64,000 bases of DNA from assembly GCA_973895155.1 (NCBI GenBank), contig OZ316892.1, positions 23,870,001 to 23,934,000 of the forward strand, in the 5' to 3' direction. Below are positions 20,742 through 33,570 of the stretch, one piece after another; within the stretch, counting starts at the first letter, position 1, and each line of letters starts with the position of its first letter. Below the pieces are notes generated by a model. The model had not been told where the DNA came from. It saw only the letters and a list, made by a program, of their open reading frames with translations, and did not search any database. The translations under genes were made by a program, and so were the position numbers. The DNA comes from Marsupella aquatica. Its lineage: Eukaryota > Marchantiophyta.

Positions 20742-21106
20742 CATGGAAGTTGACTCTGGGTAACACGGGGAGGATCGGGAATTCCCTCCCCTTTGTTTTT
20801 TTCTTTGGTTTTTTTTTTCTTTGCTTCCTTCTCCGCGCGCGCAACTCCTTTCTTGGCCGAAGCACTCTGCCCTCATTTCCAAAAGCAATTTCCCCAATGT
20901 CGGAAGCTCTCTACCAGCTCTTACACTTATTTTTGAAGCTCTTTCTCATGGTCAATTGTTGGGGCTTGTGGGCATGATTCTTCCGGGCATTAGCGGCAGC
21001 AGCACGGAGTGGCTTCTGAGGGAATTGAGGGTAATTGATTGATTGGGATATAGGGGCCATTTTGGGCCAAGGGATTGACATTGCTACGGGTGACGGGATT
21101 TGGTGA

Positions 21107-22995
21107 TTGAGAATTTTATTCCTGGATGCATGGATGCTGGATCAACCGGAGTTTAGTGCGGCACGCGTTCGGAGATACAAGGCTGCTTACCGTGACTACA
21201 TTGAGACATTGATTGCAAGAGAGAGAGAAGAGAGAAAAGCCACGATGAGAACTGGGTTGGCGGCAAGTTCCACACCGGTGAGTAGGAAGATTTTCCGTCA
21301 AATTTATCCCAAAACCTCCACCAAGGTGATGGACGATTGTAGGAATATTTTTCAAGCCACCGGGCTCACGGAGTTCATGAAGGTGGAGATTACAATCCCT
21401 GCGGGGAAGATTTGGAACATTGAGACCGGAATGGAGTTACGTATGGAAGGAATCTACTTTGAATGTCTCCAACGGGTAGTGCCCCATGTGGAGTTAGCTA
21501 AGCTCCTGTTTCTGGAGAACCAGCAATTCTCATTCACACCCCGGAACATAAGGGGAGAGCTCACGTTGACGATGGTGGCCAGTTGGGTGATTAATCCCAC
21601 CTCCACTACTTCCATTCCTCTTTCCGCTGTCAAGGATGCTGAGCACAAGGGATTTATGGCCAAGATTCATCAACGGGTCCTTGGTAACGTGCAATCAGGG
21701 GTGGTGAATGGAGAGCATTTCGTGGTAGCTATGGACATCAAGAACTATCCAGCCCATGTGTACGGATGGTGGTACTATGGGTTGAAGAAGCTATTGGACG
21801 CCGATCCGAGAGTGTGAAACCAGGTGGGGCTGTACACTTGATGGGGTCATTTTTGCTGGCCAAAACAGAAGGGTGGATTGTTTCCCCGGGACAAGAAGAC
21901 TCTGGATCATCCCTTACCACGGAAATCAGGAGTATTGCCACTACCATCGTGGGGAAACTAACGGAGGGATCATCGTCGGCGGTTGGGGATGATAATAGAG
22001 AGGAAGAAAACCAGGATGAGGACTCCACATTGGAGTGGCTTGAATCACTTGTGGGAGATCCGAAGGAGCCCCTGGTCTACGACATTCCTGATGTCTACTT
22101 GGCAGAGTTATGGGAATTCCGGGAGGGAGTCCATGAGGGACTCAAGCTAGTCCACGCATTGAGAGATTCTTTCAAGCAGGCCACCGCCAGAGTAGAGACT
22201 TTGGAGCAGAGTGCCCTGTCTATGAAGGAGGTGATCAAGGCCAAGGAGGAGGCCATTCATGAGAAGGTTAAACTTCTCCAAGCAGCTCACGTAGAGATCT
22301 CCAACTTGAAAGGAGCCTTGTCCACCAAGGCCAAGAAAGCGGAAGAGGTTGGAGTATTGAAACAGGCATTGGCCAAAGAGAAGCAGACTTCTGGAGAAGT
22401 GGTGGAGTTAAGAGCCCAGGTGGGAGCACTACGGAGTCAAATGGTGATCTTTGAGACAAGTGCTAAGAGGAGTGAGGCCTTGAGTCTGGGGAAACGGAAG
22501 AGCCCCTGCACACCTAGCTCCACACTTTCCCCGGATTTGGTCTCCAGGGCCATTAAGATGGTGGTGAAGGAAGTCAGTGGGAAGTATGGACCCCTGTTGG
22601 ATGCAGCCAAGAAGAGTCAAGAGAAGAGCAAGAGCTTAGAGAAGAAGCTCAGGGAGGTACGTAAATCGTTACGAGAAGCTCAGGTCAACACAAGGACCCC
22701 GGGGATGCCACCCCGATCTATCACCCCTAGGACTCCCATGGCCACCGGGCAGGTTTTACCGTTGGAGTTGCGGTCCGGTGAAGAGGCGGCCTTATGGAAG
22801 GACACCATTTGTGAGGGGTACATTAAGGCGTGGCAAGCCTTGGCCAATTTGAGGAAGCAGGGGAGCACTAGCACAAGGAGTACCCCGGTGAAGAAGAAGA
22901 GGAGTGAAGTGGCACTCACTCCAGTGGAGAGTGATGAGGAGGCCCACTCACGGGGCTCAAGCCAGGGCACCGTGAGTGAAGAGGAGGAGGATTAG
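21107..22995 (+). pseudogene. Gag-like protein with long coiled coil, frameshifted
   Basis: Two frames read as one protein of about 620 residues. The first (to 21817) has a basic helical N-terminus (ARVRRYKAAYRDYIETLI) and a folded-looking part (FMAKIHQRVLGNV, YGWWYYGLKKLLDADPRV). The second takes over near 21815 (VKPGGAVHLMG) and carries an acidic segment, a predicted coiled coil (22110-22440), a basic Ser/Pro part and an acidic end (EEEED). No protease, reverse transcriptase or zinc knuckle follows. The build resembles a structural gag-like protein of a non-autonomous plant retroelement, but I do not recognise the family. The frame change at GTGTGAAACC is a single-base shift. Confidence 0.4.
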
Positions 22996-23585
22996 AGTGG
23001 TCGTACGGACGTGGTTGTACGGCCCCTTGACTTTTCAACTTTTTTGTGAGGGGTCACTCACGGGCTTGTTGGAAAGAGCTCGCGGAGCTGATTCCAACAA
23101 GAGGTGGCGCTCCTCAAACGGAGCCAGGATGAGCAAGTTAGGGCCCGACGAAGTTGGGTTTATGGGATACTGAAATGGCCATAACTTGGTCGTCCGATGT
23201 TTGTTTCAAGAGCGGTTGAGTGATTCATGATCAGGAGGAGGAGGGCTATCCAGGGGTGAACTCAGAAATGCAAGTGGAAGGGTGTCTAGTTTCGGCCATT
23301 GTGGGGTTCCTTGCAATTTCACGGTTCACGGAGTAACGTTGGGGCGCCGTCGAAGGCACCATCGGCCCCATTTTTAGTTTAGGGTTTAGAAGCATGTGTG
23401 CGCCGCATGGTTTTAGTTTAGGGGTTTCTTGGTAAAGGGTTTAGCGGCGTTGCTAGTGTAAGCCGCCATCGTTGTGGCTCCGAAAGGGGTGCTTTGGTGT
23501 GTTTTTTTTGGTATTTAGGGGGAAAGCCCCGGAGTAGTAAGGGGGGGAACTCAGCGTAGTGCTTTGATGCTTTTGAGTACTTCAA
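22996..23585. other. Non-coding region downstream of the gag-like ORF
   Basis: No gene seen. It contains several telo-box-like words (TAGTTTAGGGTTTAG near 23378, AAAGGGTTTAG near 23434) and could be the 3-prime region or LTR of the same element, but no matching left LTR was found. Confidence 0.4.
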
Positions 23586-23918
23586 TCTATTCATTAAAAG
23601 TGAATTATTATTCAATTTATGAACATTTGGGTAACAAAAAGTGTACATTTGGCTTTCAAAAGTGTACAATTGGACCAGAAATAAAGATGCTTGCCATCAA
23701 ATGTACCACCATGTTCATCCTTTGTAAATGAACTAGGATGAGACTCCTTCTAGTAAAGATCATTTTTGCACCCTCAAGTTTACAATTGATCATTTAGGTG
23801 TAGAGTAGTATACTATATTGTACCTTTTGGGGTTAAAAAGTGTACATTTGGAGACCAAAAAGTGAACATTTAGAGGCCTAAAAGTGAACAAAATAAAATA
23901 CACTTTTAATGAATAGAG
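23586..23918. mobile_element. MITE-like element with 17-bp perfect terminal inverted repeats
   Basis: TCTATTCATTAAAAGTG at 23586-23602 is exactly inverted at 23902-23918. The 333-bp interior is AT-rich and holds several copies of AAAAAGTGTACATTTGG or close variants near both ends, like the subterminal repeats of DNA transposons. No coding capacity and no obvious target-site duplication. Confidence 0.7.
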
Positions 23919-24616
23919 TGATCGCCCGACTAGCTTTTGTGAGTAGCGCACCGATTAGGTGAAGTTCAAGCCAGAGTAGTGAGGTGGAGAACGTAGCACT
24001 TGTCTCAGGGAGGCAGGAGTTGGGCAGACGGCAGGAGGCCGGGTTGTCCTTGCATGTGTTACGGGAAACACCAAGAGATATGGATTTGGCTTGAGTTCCA
24101 ATATTTTGTGTGTCACTTGTTGTTGCTTGTGTTGTTTGTTTTCCTCCCCTAGTGCATGTGGTCAGTTTCGTTGTGGAAACATTTGCCCTTGTCACTAGTG
24201 TTCAAACCTTATTGTAAACGTTTGTATGCTTGCCCATGAAAGGGGGGTGGTGACAACACTCACCCGGTGGGCATGAGATGTAGATGGTAGGACCAGTCCC
24301 TTGGACTTGATCAAAAACGGAGAGACCAGTTGGTAGACTTGATCAAAAAGTACACTTCCGGGAGCGGAATCAAACATACTCATCCTTAGGTGTGAAAATC
24401 CTCCAAATAGCGTCCCCTCCACGACCCCGTAATACGATACCAACGGTTTAAGCGAAGAAAAGTACAGTTTGCACGTATTAATCGTTGGATAGGCAAGTGA
24501 CAGGGTTTATCCACCAAGTTATTGAAGTATATACTCTGCTTCACTCGGGTCAGCCGGTCCTTACTGAGATGAGGGTTCCCAACAAGCTGACTTACAAACG
24601 TACTTTTGTAGATCTC
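23919..24616. other. Non-coding stretch
   Basis: No supported gene. GGACTTGATCAAAAACGGAG near 24301 is partly repeated as AGACTTGATCAAAAAG near 24335. Confidence 0.4.
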
Positions 24617-27600
24617 TCATCCATTATGAGTGACAGTTGGACACACTTCCTGTATGGGCGCCCCATAAACCAAGTTTGAATACATTATATTCATAGTAGC
24701 CTCCAATTCAGCCCCAGCCACCTCTAAATCTGGGTCTACCTCCCTATGGACCTCCCTCTCCTCGCCAGTAGGAATGACAGTAGGGATGATACCTGCCTGT
24801 AAGCTTGGGCCAGACATTGGGGCTGACATTGGTGTAGATGATGATGCAGTTCCAAGTACATTTTCAGTGGAGGTGGTTCTAGGGGTGGACTCAAGAGGTA
24901 GAGTATCCCGCACATCTACCAAGGTGTCCACATTAATATTACACCAGCCACCAAACTTGGTGCCTTTCTCCTCAACTTTCCATGGTGAATTCCACCATAG
25001 TTTGTTGTTGGCAGATGTTGAAGGATTCATTTGCAATTCAGTGGCTGCAGTTTGAGCCAACTTGAACCCCTCTTGCAAAGCTAGGACGACATCTGCATCA
25101 GTCTCAATCCCTATGTAATCTGATTGGTCTGCCTCTATATCAGTCCCCTCTTTTGCAGGATGAAGAGTCATCCAAATGCTCTTATGCTTTTTATGGCTCT
25201 GTCCAACACCCATCATTCCCTCTGCCAGATCCATTGCAGCCAACCTATTAAGGGAGGTTGCACACTCTATTAATTCTGCTATATCATAGTTCCGCTCATT
25301 ACCCCGCATACCCTCTACCTTGGAAAAAAACTGTTCACAAGCATCTGACCCGGTCAGATGTAATGGCACTGGCAGATGACGGAAATTAGTCCTAAATTGA
25401 ATTATCAAGAAGACTACAAAATGGACTAACATCTGTATGTCCAGGAAAGTCTGCATAGGGATGCAGCTCTTGGTAAAAGTTATACTCTGTGTGTTACCTC
25501 CCACTGCATGATTACCATGGAAGCACCACAGACGCCACAACCTGAAAAAGAAACCCACTTTCCCACATAGGACAATTCTCTCTCGCAAAGTGAGTCAGGT
25601 ATTCATAAATATATCCAAGTAATCAGCACATATCCCTGTATAAACCTCAGTCCCAAGTGCCAGCTCTACCTTTGCATCCTTGCGCAATCGTAGCATCTTT
25701 AGCATGGAACTCACTTTGCGGCTACACAGCCTTTGTGCACTTGCCCAATTTTTCCTGTCTGCACGTCTTATGTCCTCCTCATTAAGACCATGCTCTTCAT
25801 GCTCATATAAACGGTAGACATGTCTCAAGTGACTCAAGTTCGCCACCTGCGACCCTAATTTTAGGATCCGGGCAGTAGAATCCAATGGATTAACTAGCTT
25901 CTTCCCATTGTGGATAAAATCCTGATCATGTAGCCCTGTTGCATGCCTCAATGTTCCATCATTGGTCATGGTGTGAGTCAGTTTCCAACCTTCCCACATC
26001 AGGTTTGGTGCCCTTGGCCCTGGTACCCCTCTTCCACTGTAGTCCTCAAGCATGAGTTTTCGTCTTTGCGAATCCCCATCACTTGCGTGGCCTAGTAGAG
26101 GCCCCCACCTTCTCTAGACAGTGGGTGGTCCACATTGAATCCATGTCACTCCATTGTCGCCTGACCCAAGGACTGTCAAACGTATTACAGGTTGACGTGC
26201 CCAGTACAGGCAAGCGAGGGAACCCCACAGCAAGAGGATTCACTATCACACATCTTGCAAGGTGCCCTACCCTTGAATTATCAAAAGCACCTATAATGTT
26301 GTTGAAGCCAACTTCTCCCTACCACACCTCTATTTGCAATCCAGTCTTACATTCATGGTCAGTTTTGCTTCCACAAAACCCAAGAAGTGTATCATCTTTA
26401 GGCAACCATCTGCAAAGAATGCAAGATGTCACTACTTTAGTGTATGTTCAAAGAACTCCACGTACTTGAACTAGAGAAGTCATTGAATAGCTTTGACAAA
26501 TTTTCATAAGTTGTTGAAGGCAAATTACGTGACTGTTCGCTTTGACATAGGTCTCGTCCTCTGCCAGAAAGTAGGGAATTGGGCCTGATATATCCAGGCG
26601 GTTTTTTATTTCAGAGTAGATCTTTGCAATAAACTTGAATTGAGATTCATGGATCCCTGCTCTGAACACTGGCATACCTCTCCTATCTCGTTGTAGGGTG
26701 TTTAAACTAGGCCCTATTCTGTTAGTGGCAAGGCAGTCAACTACACGACGCCCACCATGCAAGAACAATGTTTGGCATAAAAGCTTTGTTCTTGGCTTAA
26801 TTATATCTATAACCTTCCTTCTCTTTGTTCAAGTTCGAAGTTATATCTGACAACATATCCCATAGAGCACCCCTTCCACCAAAAGCACCCCTTTTGTGTG
26901 CTAAAACTATTGATTGGCAAGATTTCAAGACAGATTCCTTGTTTGGACCCTGATAGTTGAGGCAAACCTCCCTCACACTTGGAATTGAGGACTTAAACAT
27001 AAGCAATTTATGGCTGAGGAATCTCTGTAACTTTCTCTCTCTGCAAAGAGTATTCCTATACACTTTAGCTTGCCTCTGAATCTCAAAAACGTTGAGGTAC
27101 CCTAGGCGCCTACCCTTCCCAGTCCCTCTCAAACCCCGTTTCTCAAGGGCTTTATCTTCTCTTGATACCCTTTGTCTAAAGTCATCTAATGTTTTTATGG
27201 AAAAACATTTTGAGCATGTCAAATCTTCAAAACCACCCCCTTCTTGTGAAATTCGCCTACATTCGGAATGTCTGAATAAACCCATGATCACACAAGTCTA
27301 TTGAGTGGACAAACACTACACCTCTACCCTGACCAGAGGCTCTGCAAACCATTCCCCTCTACTTTGACTTGGTCATTCAAGACTCCCTTGATAGGCCTGG
27401 ATTCTGAACCATATTGTAACTCATCCCACCATAGACCCCAACACAAAAGTGAGAAGTTATCAATAATACCTCTGTCATTGTCTGTTGTAGGCACTCGAGA
27501 GGAACTGCTGGAAGCACCTGCAGCGGACGAACGGCTCAAAAACCCCTGGATTGTCCGTTGTTTGACATCCCTCCCATCCACAGTTCGGGGTCTTCCAGGA

Positions 27601-28680
27601 CGTCCTGACATGACAGGCTCATTTCTTGCAGGCCTCTGACTTTTTGTCACGTAATCAAGATGACTCAACCCACTACAATGAGCGTTGAGGTTGGACTCCA
27701 AGTTCCGTTGCTTTGGTATCAATGACATGTGGCATAGACAAAAATTGCAGAAAAGCTTCAACCTCTGCAGCTCCACCGGGTCCTTCTGGACATCACCCAC
27801 AACAGTAAATTATCTTGACCGACACTCTGGGACTCATTGACCTTTGCAATTATGCTCAGATGCTGGTCTAGTATGGCTCTATCGCTCATACTAGTAGCAA
27901 GAGCCCTTCTTGAAATCTCCCGTGGGTCCACAGTTTCCCCCTGTTTGATGCAACACAGGCTGTATGCTTGGATGAGCGCAAATGCTTGCTCTTGTAGTTT
28001 GTGAAAGCATTGTTGATGAATATTTTATCCATCAATCCTCCCTTTGGCCCCTCCACCCGAGTGTCACACTCACAACACTCAAGATGTCCCCTTGGTAGGT
28101 TGTCTTTGTCCCAAGTTTTGACCTTCCATTTATGGTCACCACATTTAATAGACTCCATGTAAGCCAACAACTTCTCCACAGATGATGTCCATACTCTCTT
28201 AAGATCATTGGACATCACTTCAGACAGAAAGGTGACTTGTAGATCAGGCTCAGGCTCAAGCTCAGGCTCGGGCTCAGATGATGGAGCCTCAGAATCTCGA
28301 CTAGGGCCCAATTTGGGTTCGTCCATGATCGGAGAAGTGGCACGCTCGTCACTCTCAGTCCAGGATGGCCCATTTGAGGCATTGCTACTTCAGAGGACTT
28401 GATGCAGTCCTACCAACACATTCTGAATGGGAGCATCACTACCATTCACGGGGATGATAATGATCTTCCCCCCAAAATCCTCAATGAGATTGAGTTTCTC
28501 CCATTTTCTCTGCATTCTTGTATTGAGACTGACATCAATAAAGTCAAAGTCAAAGTCAAACTGTGACTCCAACTTTAGTCTGACATCAGCAAAATATTTG
28601 CCTATGAGGTAGCTATATGATGACACTGGCTTCCGCTCCCCACCTTTGGAGTCTACTTGAAATAGTGTGGTGGGCGGCAT
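24617..28680 (-). pseudogene. Zinc-finger transposase-like gene, several breaks
   Basis: Minus-strand pieces line up as one large protein. 28680-28390 is the N-terminus. 28326-27886 has an acidic SEPEPELEPEP run and a finger-like CGDHKW..LPRGHLECCECDTR..H block. 27800-27324 has KLFCNFCLCH with HCSGLSH and an AT-hook-like SGRPGRPRTVDGRDVKQRT. 27291-26797 has CSKCFSIKTLDDFR. The conserved core follows from about 26450, after a probable intron: WLPKDDTLLGFCGSKTDHEC, CNTFDSPWVRRQW, then in another frame GHASDGDSQRRKLMLEDY, THTMTNDGTLRHATGLHDQD, NWASAQRLC, FFFRLWRLWC and LTGSDACEQFFSKVEGMRG. One frame change is in a G run near 26090. The layout (fingers, then a long catalytic-looking core) fits a cut-and-paste transposase; I cannot assign the superfamily. 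Confidence 0.55.
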
Positions 28681-29265
28681 TCTATCACACCCTCTTTTGT
28701 AACCCTATGCACCTCACATGGGCCTGCAAACATTTGAGAATACAATATGACCATCAACACCATGAGGGTCAACTTCCTATGTTTTCATTAGGCAGACAAC
28801 ATAGGTTCTACTGCAAAATGATGAGTGTGGAAGAATAAATGATAAGTCTGAGGGATAAGATTAACAGAAAGAAGCTAGCAGAGGGATAAGATTGACAGAA
28901 AGAAGTCAGAGGGATAACATGGATAGAACAACAGAGTATTCTAGCCCAACAGACGTTTGGAGACCGCCTCCACTGGAACAATCCCACGAGGGCCTTGCCC
29001 CATCCCGACCATTTCTCGTGGTGATTGGCTTTGCAAGGTCCATTGTTGCTTTCTCCGAGAATTTTGGGTGGGAAGGGACGTACCCTTTGCATGCAAGGAT
29101 TCCAATTTTGGCGTAAGCACAAGAGAGCATGGGATCCGCACATGACCATTTAAGCTTGTCCCATTCAAAGCTTGTCCCGGTCCCAGTTAATGTGCTAGGT
29201 CCATGTACGGTCGGGGCCAGGCCCACACTCCAATCCCTCTCCTTCAATAGTCAGTTGGGCTTTGC
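28681..29265. other. Non-coding stretch with a short tandem repeat
   Basis: Near 28850-28920, GAGGGATAAGATTGACAGAA occurs about three times with small changes. Several overlapping open frames at 28890-29250 are mutual shadows without recognisable domains. Confidence 0.5.
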
Positions 29266-29269
29266 AGAG

Positions 29270-29616
29270 GGTCAATTGCAAGCTTGAGGGGGGCAAAAAG
29301 GATATCCAATTTCTCCACCAAAAGGATTCTAGTCCTTCCCAATCTACAAGGGCTGGACAAGGTGTTACACCAAATGGCTAGGATTAGTTTGTTGAGATTG
29401 GATGATGAGATCTTGCATGCCAAGTCTTTGGAAGTGTGTCCAGGCTTTTAGGAAGTCCCAATCTTCTTGGAAGTGTGCACAACAATTTTGGAAGTGTGTC
29501 AAACCTTTATGGAAGTGGTGTTCAACTAAATCTTTATGATCTTTGAGTCCTTTTTCTCTCCTTTTTGAGCTAATCCTTTTTGCATCCTTTTGCCCCCCTC
29601 AATCTTGCAATTGACC
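29270..29616. mobile_element. MITE-like element with 29-bp inverted repeats and AGAG flanks
   Basis: GGTCAATTGCAAGCTTGAGG at 29270 and its inverted copy ending at 29616 pair over 29 bases with one mismatch (C versus A at position 14), including a run of six G. AGAG flanks both sides (29266-29269 and 29617-29620) and could be a short target-site duplication. The 347-bp interior is non-coding and contains AAGTGTGT repeats. Confidence 0.75.
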
Positions 29617-30611
29617 AGAGTCACTATTGATACCAGCAAAGAAGCTGAGACTAGACCACCCAAGCCCTATTACCTAACAGGCTCTAAGCACTCAACGCCC
29701 CCTATATACACTTTTTGGGCAACCTGCTTCAAAATTAATAGAGTGCTAGACTGCCAGCGACCAAATCTAGCAGTCTCCAATGGGGGCATTACTTCCCCAT
29801 GGTCTCTGATTAATTTGATGGGCCCTGCAAACAAGCTAGTTCTAAATCTACAGCGGAAAGTGACAAAGCTGAAATGATAACTTACCTGAGAACACACAAT
29901 GCCCTGTACATTATCCTTTGATAACAGAAATGCAAAATACCAGGAAAGAAAGCACTAGTAGGGAAAAATATTGCTTGGCTGTACCTTGGAGTTCAAATGG
30001 CAGATCAGTACAAGAGAGTGCTCGCACGTAGAGAGAGCACGACGCAAATGCCCTGAAAAACATCATAGCATTTCAGAACCAGGAAACAACATAAACATAT
30101 ATAATGCAAGCTTGTTACTTTGCAAGTTCTTAAAACTGTACATCGATCTATCCAGTACATAGATCAATCATTAAACCAAGCCTTACCTTTTGGTTTGCTA
30201 GATAGGCCGACTCATCATCCACGGGTCCATCAACTTTTGCAATTATCCTAGGACGTAAAAACACCAGAGTTAGTTTTAAGTATTGGCAAGTCCATCAGCT
30301 CCACAATTTTTATGGCATGCCTTTCAGATACAATGATAGGATTGTCATCATAGTTTCTGGCATAAGAAACTCAGACTGCCTAAACCAAGGATGACATAAG
30401 AATTGATGAGACTGATGAACACATGATAAGTTAATTCCAAAATGAGTGTTGGATCAACACCATACACTTTTTACAAAATGACCTATCCATGAGGTCGTGT
30501 AAGCCTAAATTCCATCTAGACCACAAAACGCTGCACCTAATGACATACCTAGGGACCGTCATTAAGTCCTAACACAAAGGGGTCAGTGTTCCAAAGCTGG
30601 CACACTTTCCA
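29617..30611. other. Non-coding stretch
   Basis: Nothing supported. It could hold introns of the possible minus-strand gene that ends at 30612. Confidence 0.35.
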
Positions 30612-30920
30612 CTAACGCTTTTTAGCAAAGACATCATTGTCCTTCACATCTGCATCAGGATCTACATCGCATGAAGGACATTTTGCATCTAAAGCATGCA
30701 TGCAACCTGCAGCAACAGTGTACTGTACGCCTTCTACCTCACGCGTGAAAAGAATGGACACAGGGTTCATATACTTTTCCCACATAGACACCCATCTCAT
30801 CCTAGGGGGAGGAGCAGCCCCAAAAAGGATGGTAACGGGTAAATCCGTTCGAAACAACCCTAAGGCCTTCAATTTACAACGAAGCCTTATTGCCTTCTCG
30901 TAAAGAAGACCTACTGATTG
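30612..30920 (-). CDS. Possible last exon of a minus-strand gene, unknown
   Basis: The open frame ends at TAA/TAG near 30612 and encodes an 86-plus-residue stretch with MRWVSMWEKYMNPVSILFT, REVEGVQYTVAAGC and KCPSCDVDPDADV, closing with a basic KKR. The balanced composition and the CPSC pair look protein-like. An acceptor AG near 30912 could join it to the serial exons at 31.4-33.4 kb on the same strand. No family recognised. Confidence 0.3.
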   Translation of the reverse strand, partial: QSVGLLYEKAIRLRCKLKALGLFRTDLPVTILFGAAPPPRMRWVSMWEKYMNPVSILFTREVEGVQYTVAAGCMHALDAKCPSCDVDPDADVKDNDVFAKKR

Positions 30921-31399
30921 GCTTCAGGTGATTACCATTGCTGTACCCCTGTGTTACCTTGGCGACAGAAGACTCTTTGACTCTAAACTTCAATCACAAC
31001 TTGCACAACACCTAGTCCAGTCAGCTACCTGCACGCAAAAGATATATTTGAGTCATTAAACCCAAAATTAAAGCACGTACAATAAATCAATCAGCTACAG
31101 ATGAAGATAATATGGAAGACCAAAAACCAGTACCAAGAGAATGTAAATGAAATACCAACCTATTGTCTCACGACTGACTTTTCCAAAATATCAAGGCTAG
31201 CTCGCGCTGCTGTGTAATCCTCAACCAAGAACTCTTTTGTGGCAAGCAATGCATACCAGATCAGTATGATTTAGATTAGCAACTACTGATTTCAACAATG
31301 CAGTAGAAAAGTTGAAGCAAATTCTCTAGCAATAGCATAAACTAAGCTAAGCCAAACAAATCAGGCAAACACTACAACTTTGCGGAAACAGCCAAGGAA

Positions 31400-33425
31400 A
31401 AGAATGTACCTTCACTTCCACCTTTCGGGCTTCTTGACACTTTTGGCAGGATGACTGTGCCCCAACGCCTGAATGCATAGGAATGCTTGGACGATGACCT
31501 TAGTCTGCAATGTCCTTCACCCCCGATGCCTCGCGCGGTGCCTGGAAAAGACAACAATCCATTGCCTTCAGATTGCAGACAAACACAAATTTTAACTACT
31601 TGCACCGTCGAAGCAATCGATGCAAAAAAAAGCTCTACAAGTGCGGCCCATTAATGAAGTTATCTATTGTTGACTGTAAATGTCCAATTCTAATTCTAGT
31701 ACTGCTAACCTTTGCTTCCACCTTGTTGTCTTGTTGTTGCTCGCCTCCTATTGATGGAGTCCGCAAGCGGGTCCGCAAGGCCTTCACATAAAAATTGGAT
31801 GGATCCCTAAACCATAGTCACACAAACAAATATAGTAAGCCCCAAGTGGGGCCCCAAGACCTTAAAAAGGCGCAACATATATGGACACAACATCGGGCAC
31901 AACATGCCTATGTGCATAGGTCGGGGGTGCTCACCTTCACTTTGGTCCACCTTCTTGCCTTGTGAGTGCCCCCTCCAATCACTGTCTCCAAAATTGAATG
32001 CTGCAGCTCGCAGCTGCAAGTCTGCATCACAATGTACAGACCTCGGTACAGACCTAATCAGGATGGATAATCTCAAACTGATTTCAGCATTAGATTAAAA
32101 AAGGTCGGATCGTAGCTCTAGCAAAACATTGAAGCACAACTGTTTGGAAAGATGAATTAACTGAAGGAAAATAGTAAACCTTCAATCGCACCTTCGGGCC
32201 TTGTTGCGGCCTCGTCCCTCCAATAAACTGAGCCTGAATGCTGAAAAACAGAACAATCCCACAGATCACCTCACTCTACAATATTGGGGCTCCCCATTGC
32301 CCAAAACAAACAGCAATCCGGCCCTACGTACAATATTATCTACCCATAGGATTGAAGTGCTTGCAAAACAAGAAGCATTGATTCAATCTCTTCAAAACAA
32401 TTGCTACACATGCAATCCCTCTCCTGAAGTGTGTGGCCCAATAATTTTACAGTGTGGTCCAAAGGTCGGAGGTGCTCACCTACCCACCTTCTTGTCTACT
32501 TTCCGCCCCTTCTCCAATTCATGGAGCCCGCAATGCCAAGAAAAAACCTGAATGGACCCCTACAACATAGATTGAGAGAAATTCACAGTTAGCCCAAGAC
32601 CTTACAAATGCCAGACATGGACAAATGTAAATGTTGAAAGTTCAGGGGTATTTACCTATGCTTCCACCATTCTTGTCCCGGGTTCTCATCTTGTTGCCGC
32701 TCCCCCTCCAATAGATATATGGAGCCCGCAATGCCAATAAAACTGAATCAATCCCTCAACCAGACTGAGAAAGATTTAAAGTTTGTGGAAACCCTTAAAA
32801 TGCCAAAGAGATGGACAAGAAATGCAAATGTGCATAGGTTGGTGGTGCTCACCTTCACGTCCACCTTCTCGCGTTGTGAGTGCTTCCCTCTGATTGACGT
32901 CGCCCCCAACACCCCAAGGAAAACGTACTGACATTAGGGTTGTAGATGCTGAATGCAAGAACCGGCCAGAAAAATTAGTCCATTCAACCTTTGTGCAACA
33001 AAATTGGATTGAAAGGCCGAGGTTGGCCTCCGCTACAGCATATGATAGCGGACAACAGTGAGAACGAGTCCGAGCAACATCTAGAAATTCAAAAGCTGAA
33101 AGTGGACTTGGATGGAGTACAGCGCACCTATCGGACTTGGATGGAGTACAGCGCACCATTGCTTGTCGTAGCTCAAGATGCTCACCTTGTCTTATTGATG
33201 TCCACTCAAATCAATGGAGCCACCAATGCTCAAAGCAACAACGATCAATCCCTGCGCCCAAACGCTGACAAACCAATTTTAAGTTTGGCCCAAGAACTTA
33301 AAAGTATGAGACTAGAAGAAAAATGCGAATGTGAATAGGTCCACAGATCACCTTAACTTTGGCCTTCTTGTCTTGTTGCCGTCCACACCGTTCTCACCGA
33401 CACAAGGCCCGAAGACAGCCGACCC
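31400..33425 (-). repeat. Serial array of about nine related short exon-like units
   Basis: On the minus strand a 60-90 base unit recurs, each copy ending in a potential splice donor: KVEVK|GT, KVEAK|GT, KVDVK|GT, AKVK|GT and KVRLK|GT style ends. Plus-strand positions of the donors are near 31409, 31709, 31935, 32180, 32478, 32654, 32852, 33183 and 33348. The preceding part often reads GCATTGCGGGCTCCAT (encoding GIAGS-like) and then a Q-rich segment. Spacing is 165-330 bases, so exon plus intron seem to have been duplicated as a block. Some copies carry stops, so not all can be functional. Gene function is unknown. Confidence 0.45.
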
Positions 33426-33459
33426 CACACAAACCCGCAAGTGATTAGAGCTCTGGAGG

Positions 33460-33570
33460 GACAGAGCGATGGCGGGAGCGATGGTGGACAAGCAAAGAGC
33501 GATGGTGGACGAGCAAAGAGCAATGGTGGACCAGTGACAAGCGGTGGTGGACGAGCGATGGTGGACAAGC
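33460..33570. repeat. Tandem repeat, about 22-27 bp units
   Basis: AGCGATGGTGGACAAGCAAAG and close variants recur four to five times. The open frames on both strands here are repeat products. Confidence 0.75.

Noticed and set aside
20415-20977. Pro/Arg-rich ORFs on both strands at the GC-rich block
   Set aside because: They follow the 102-bp GC-rich duplication and have no domain or splice support.
28808-29247. Cluster of five overlapping ORFs of 60-113 residues
   Set aside because: They overlap in different frames and strands, show no recognisable domain, and lie next to a MITE.
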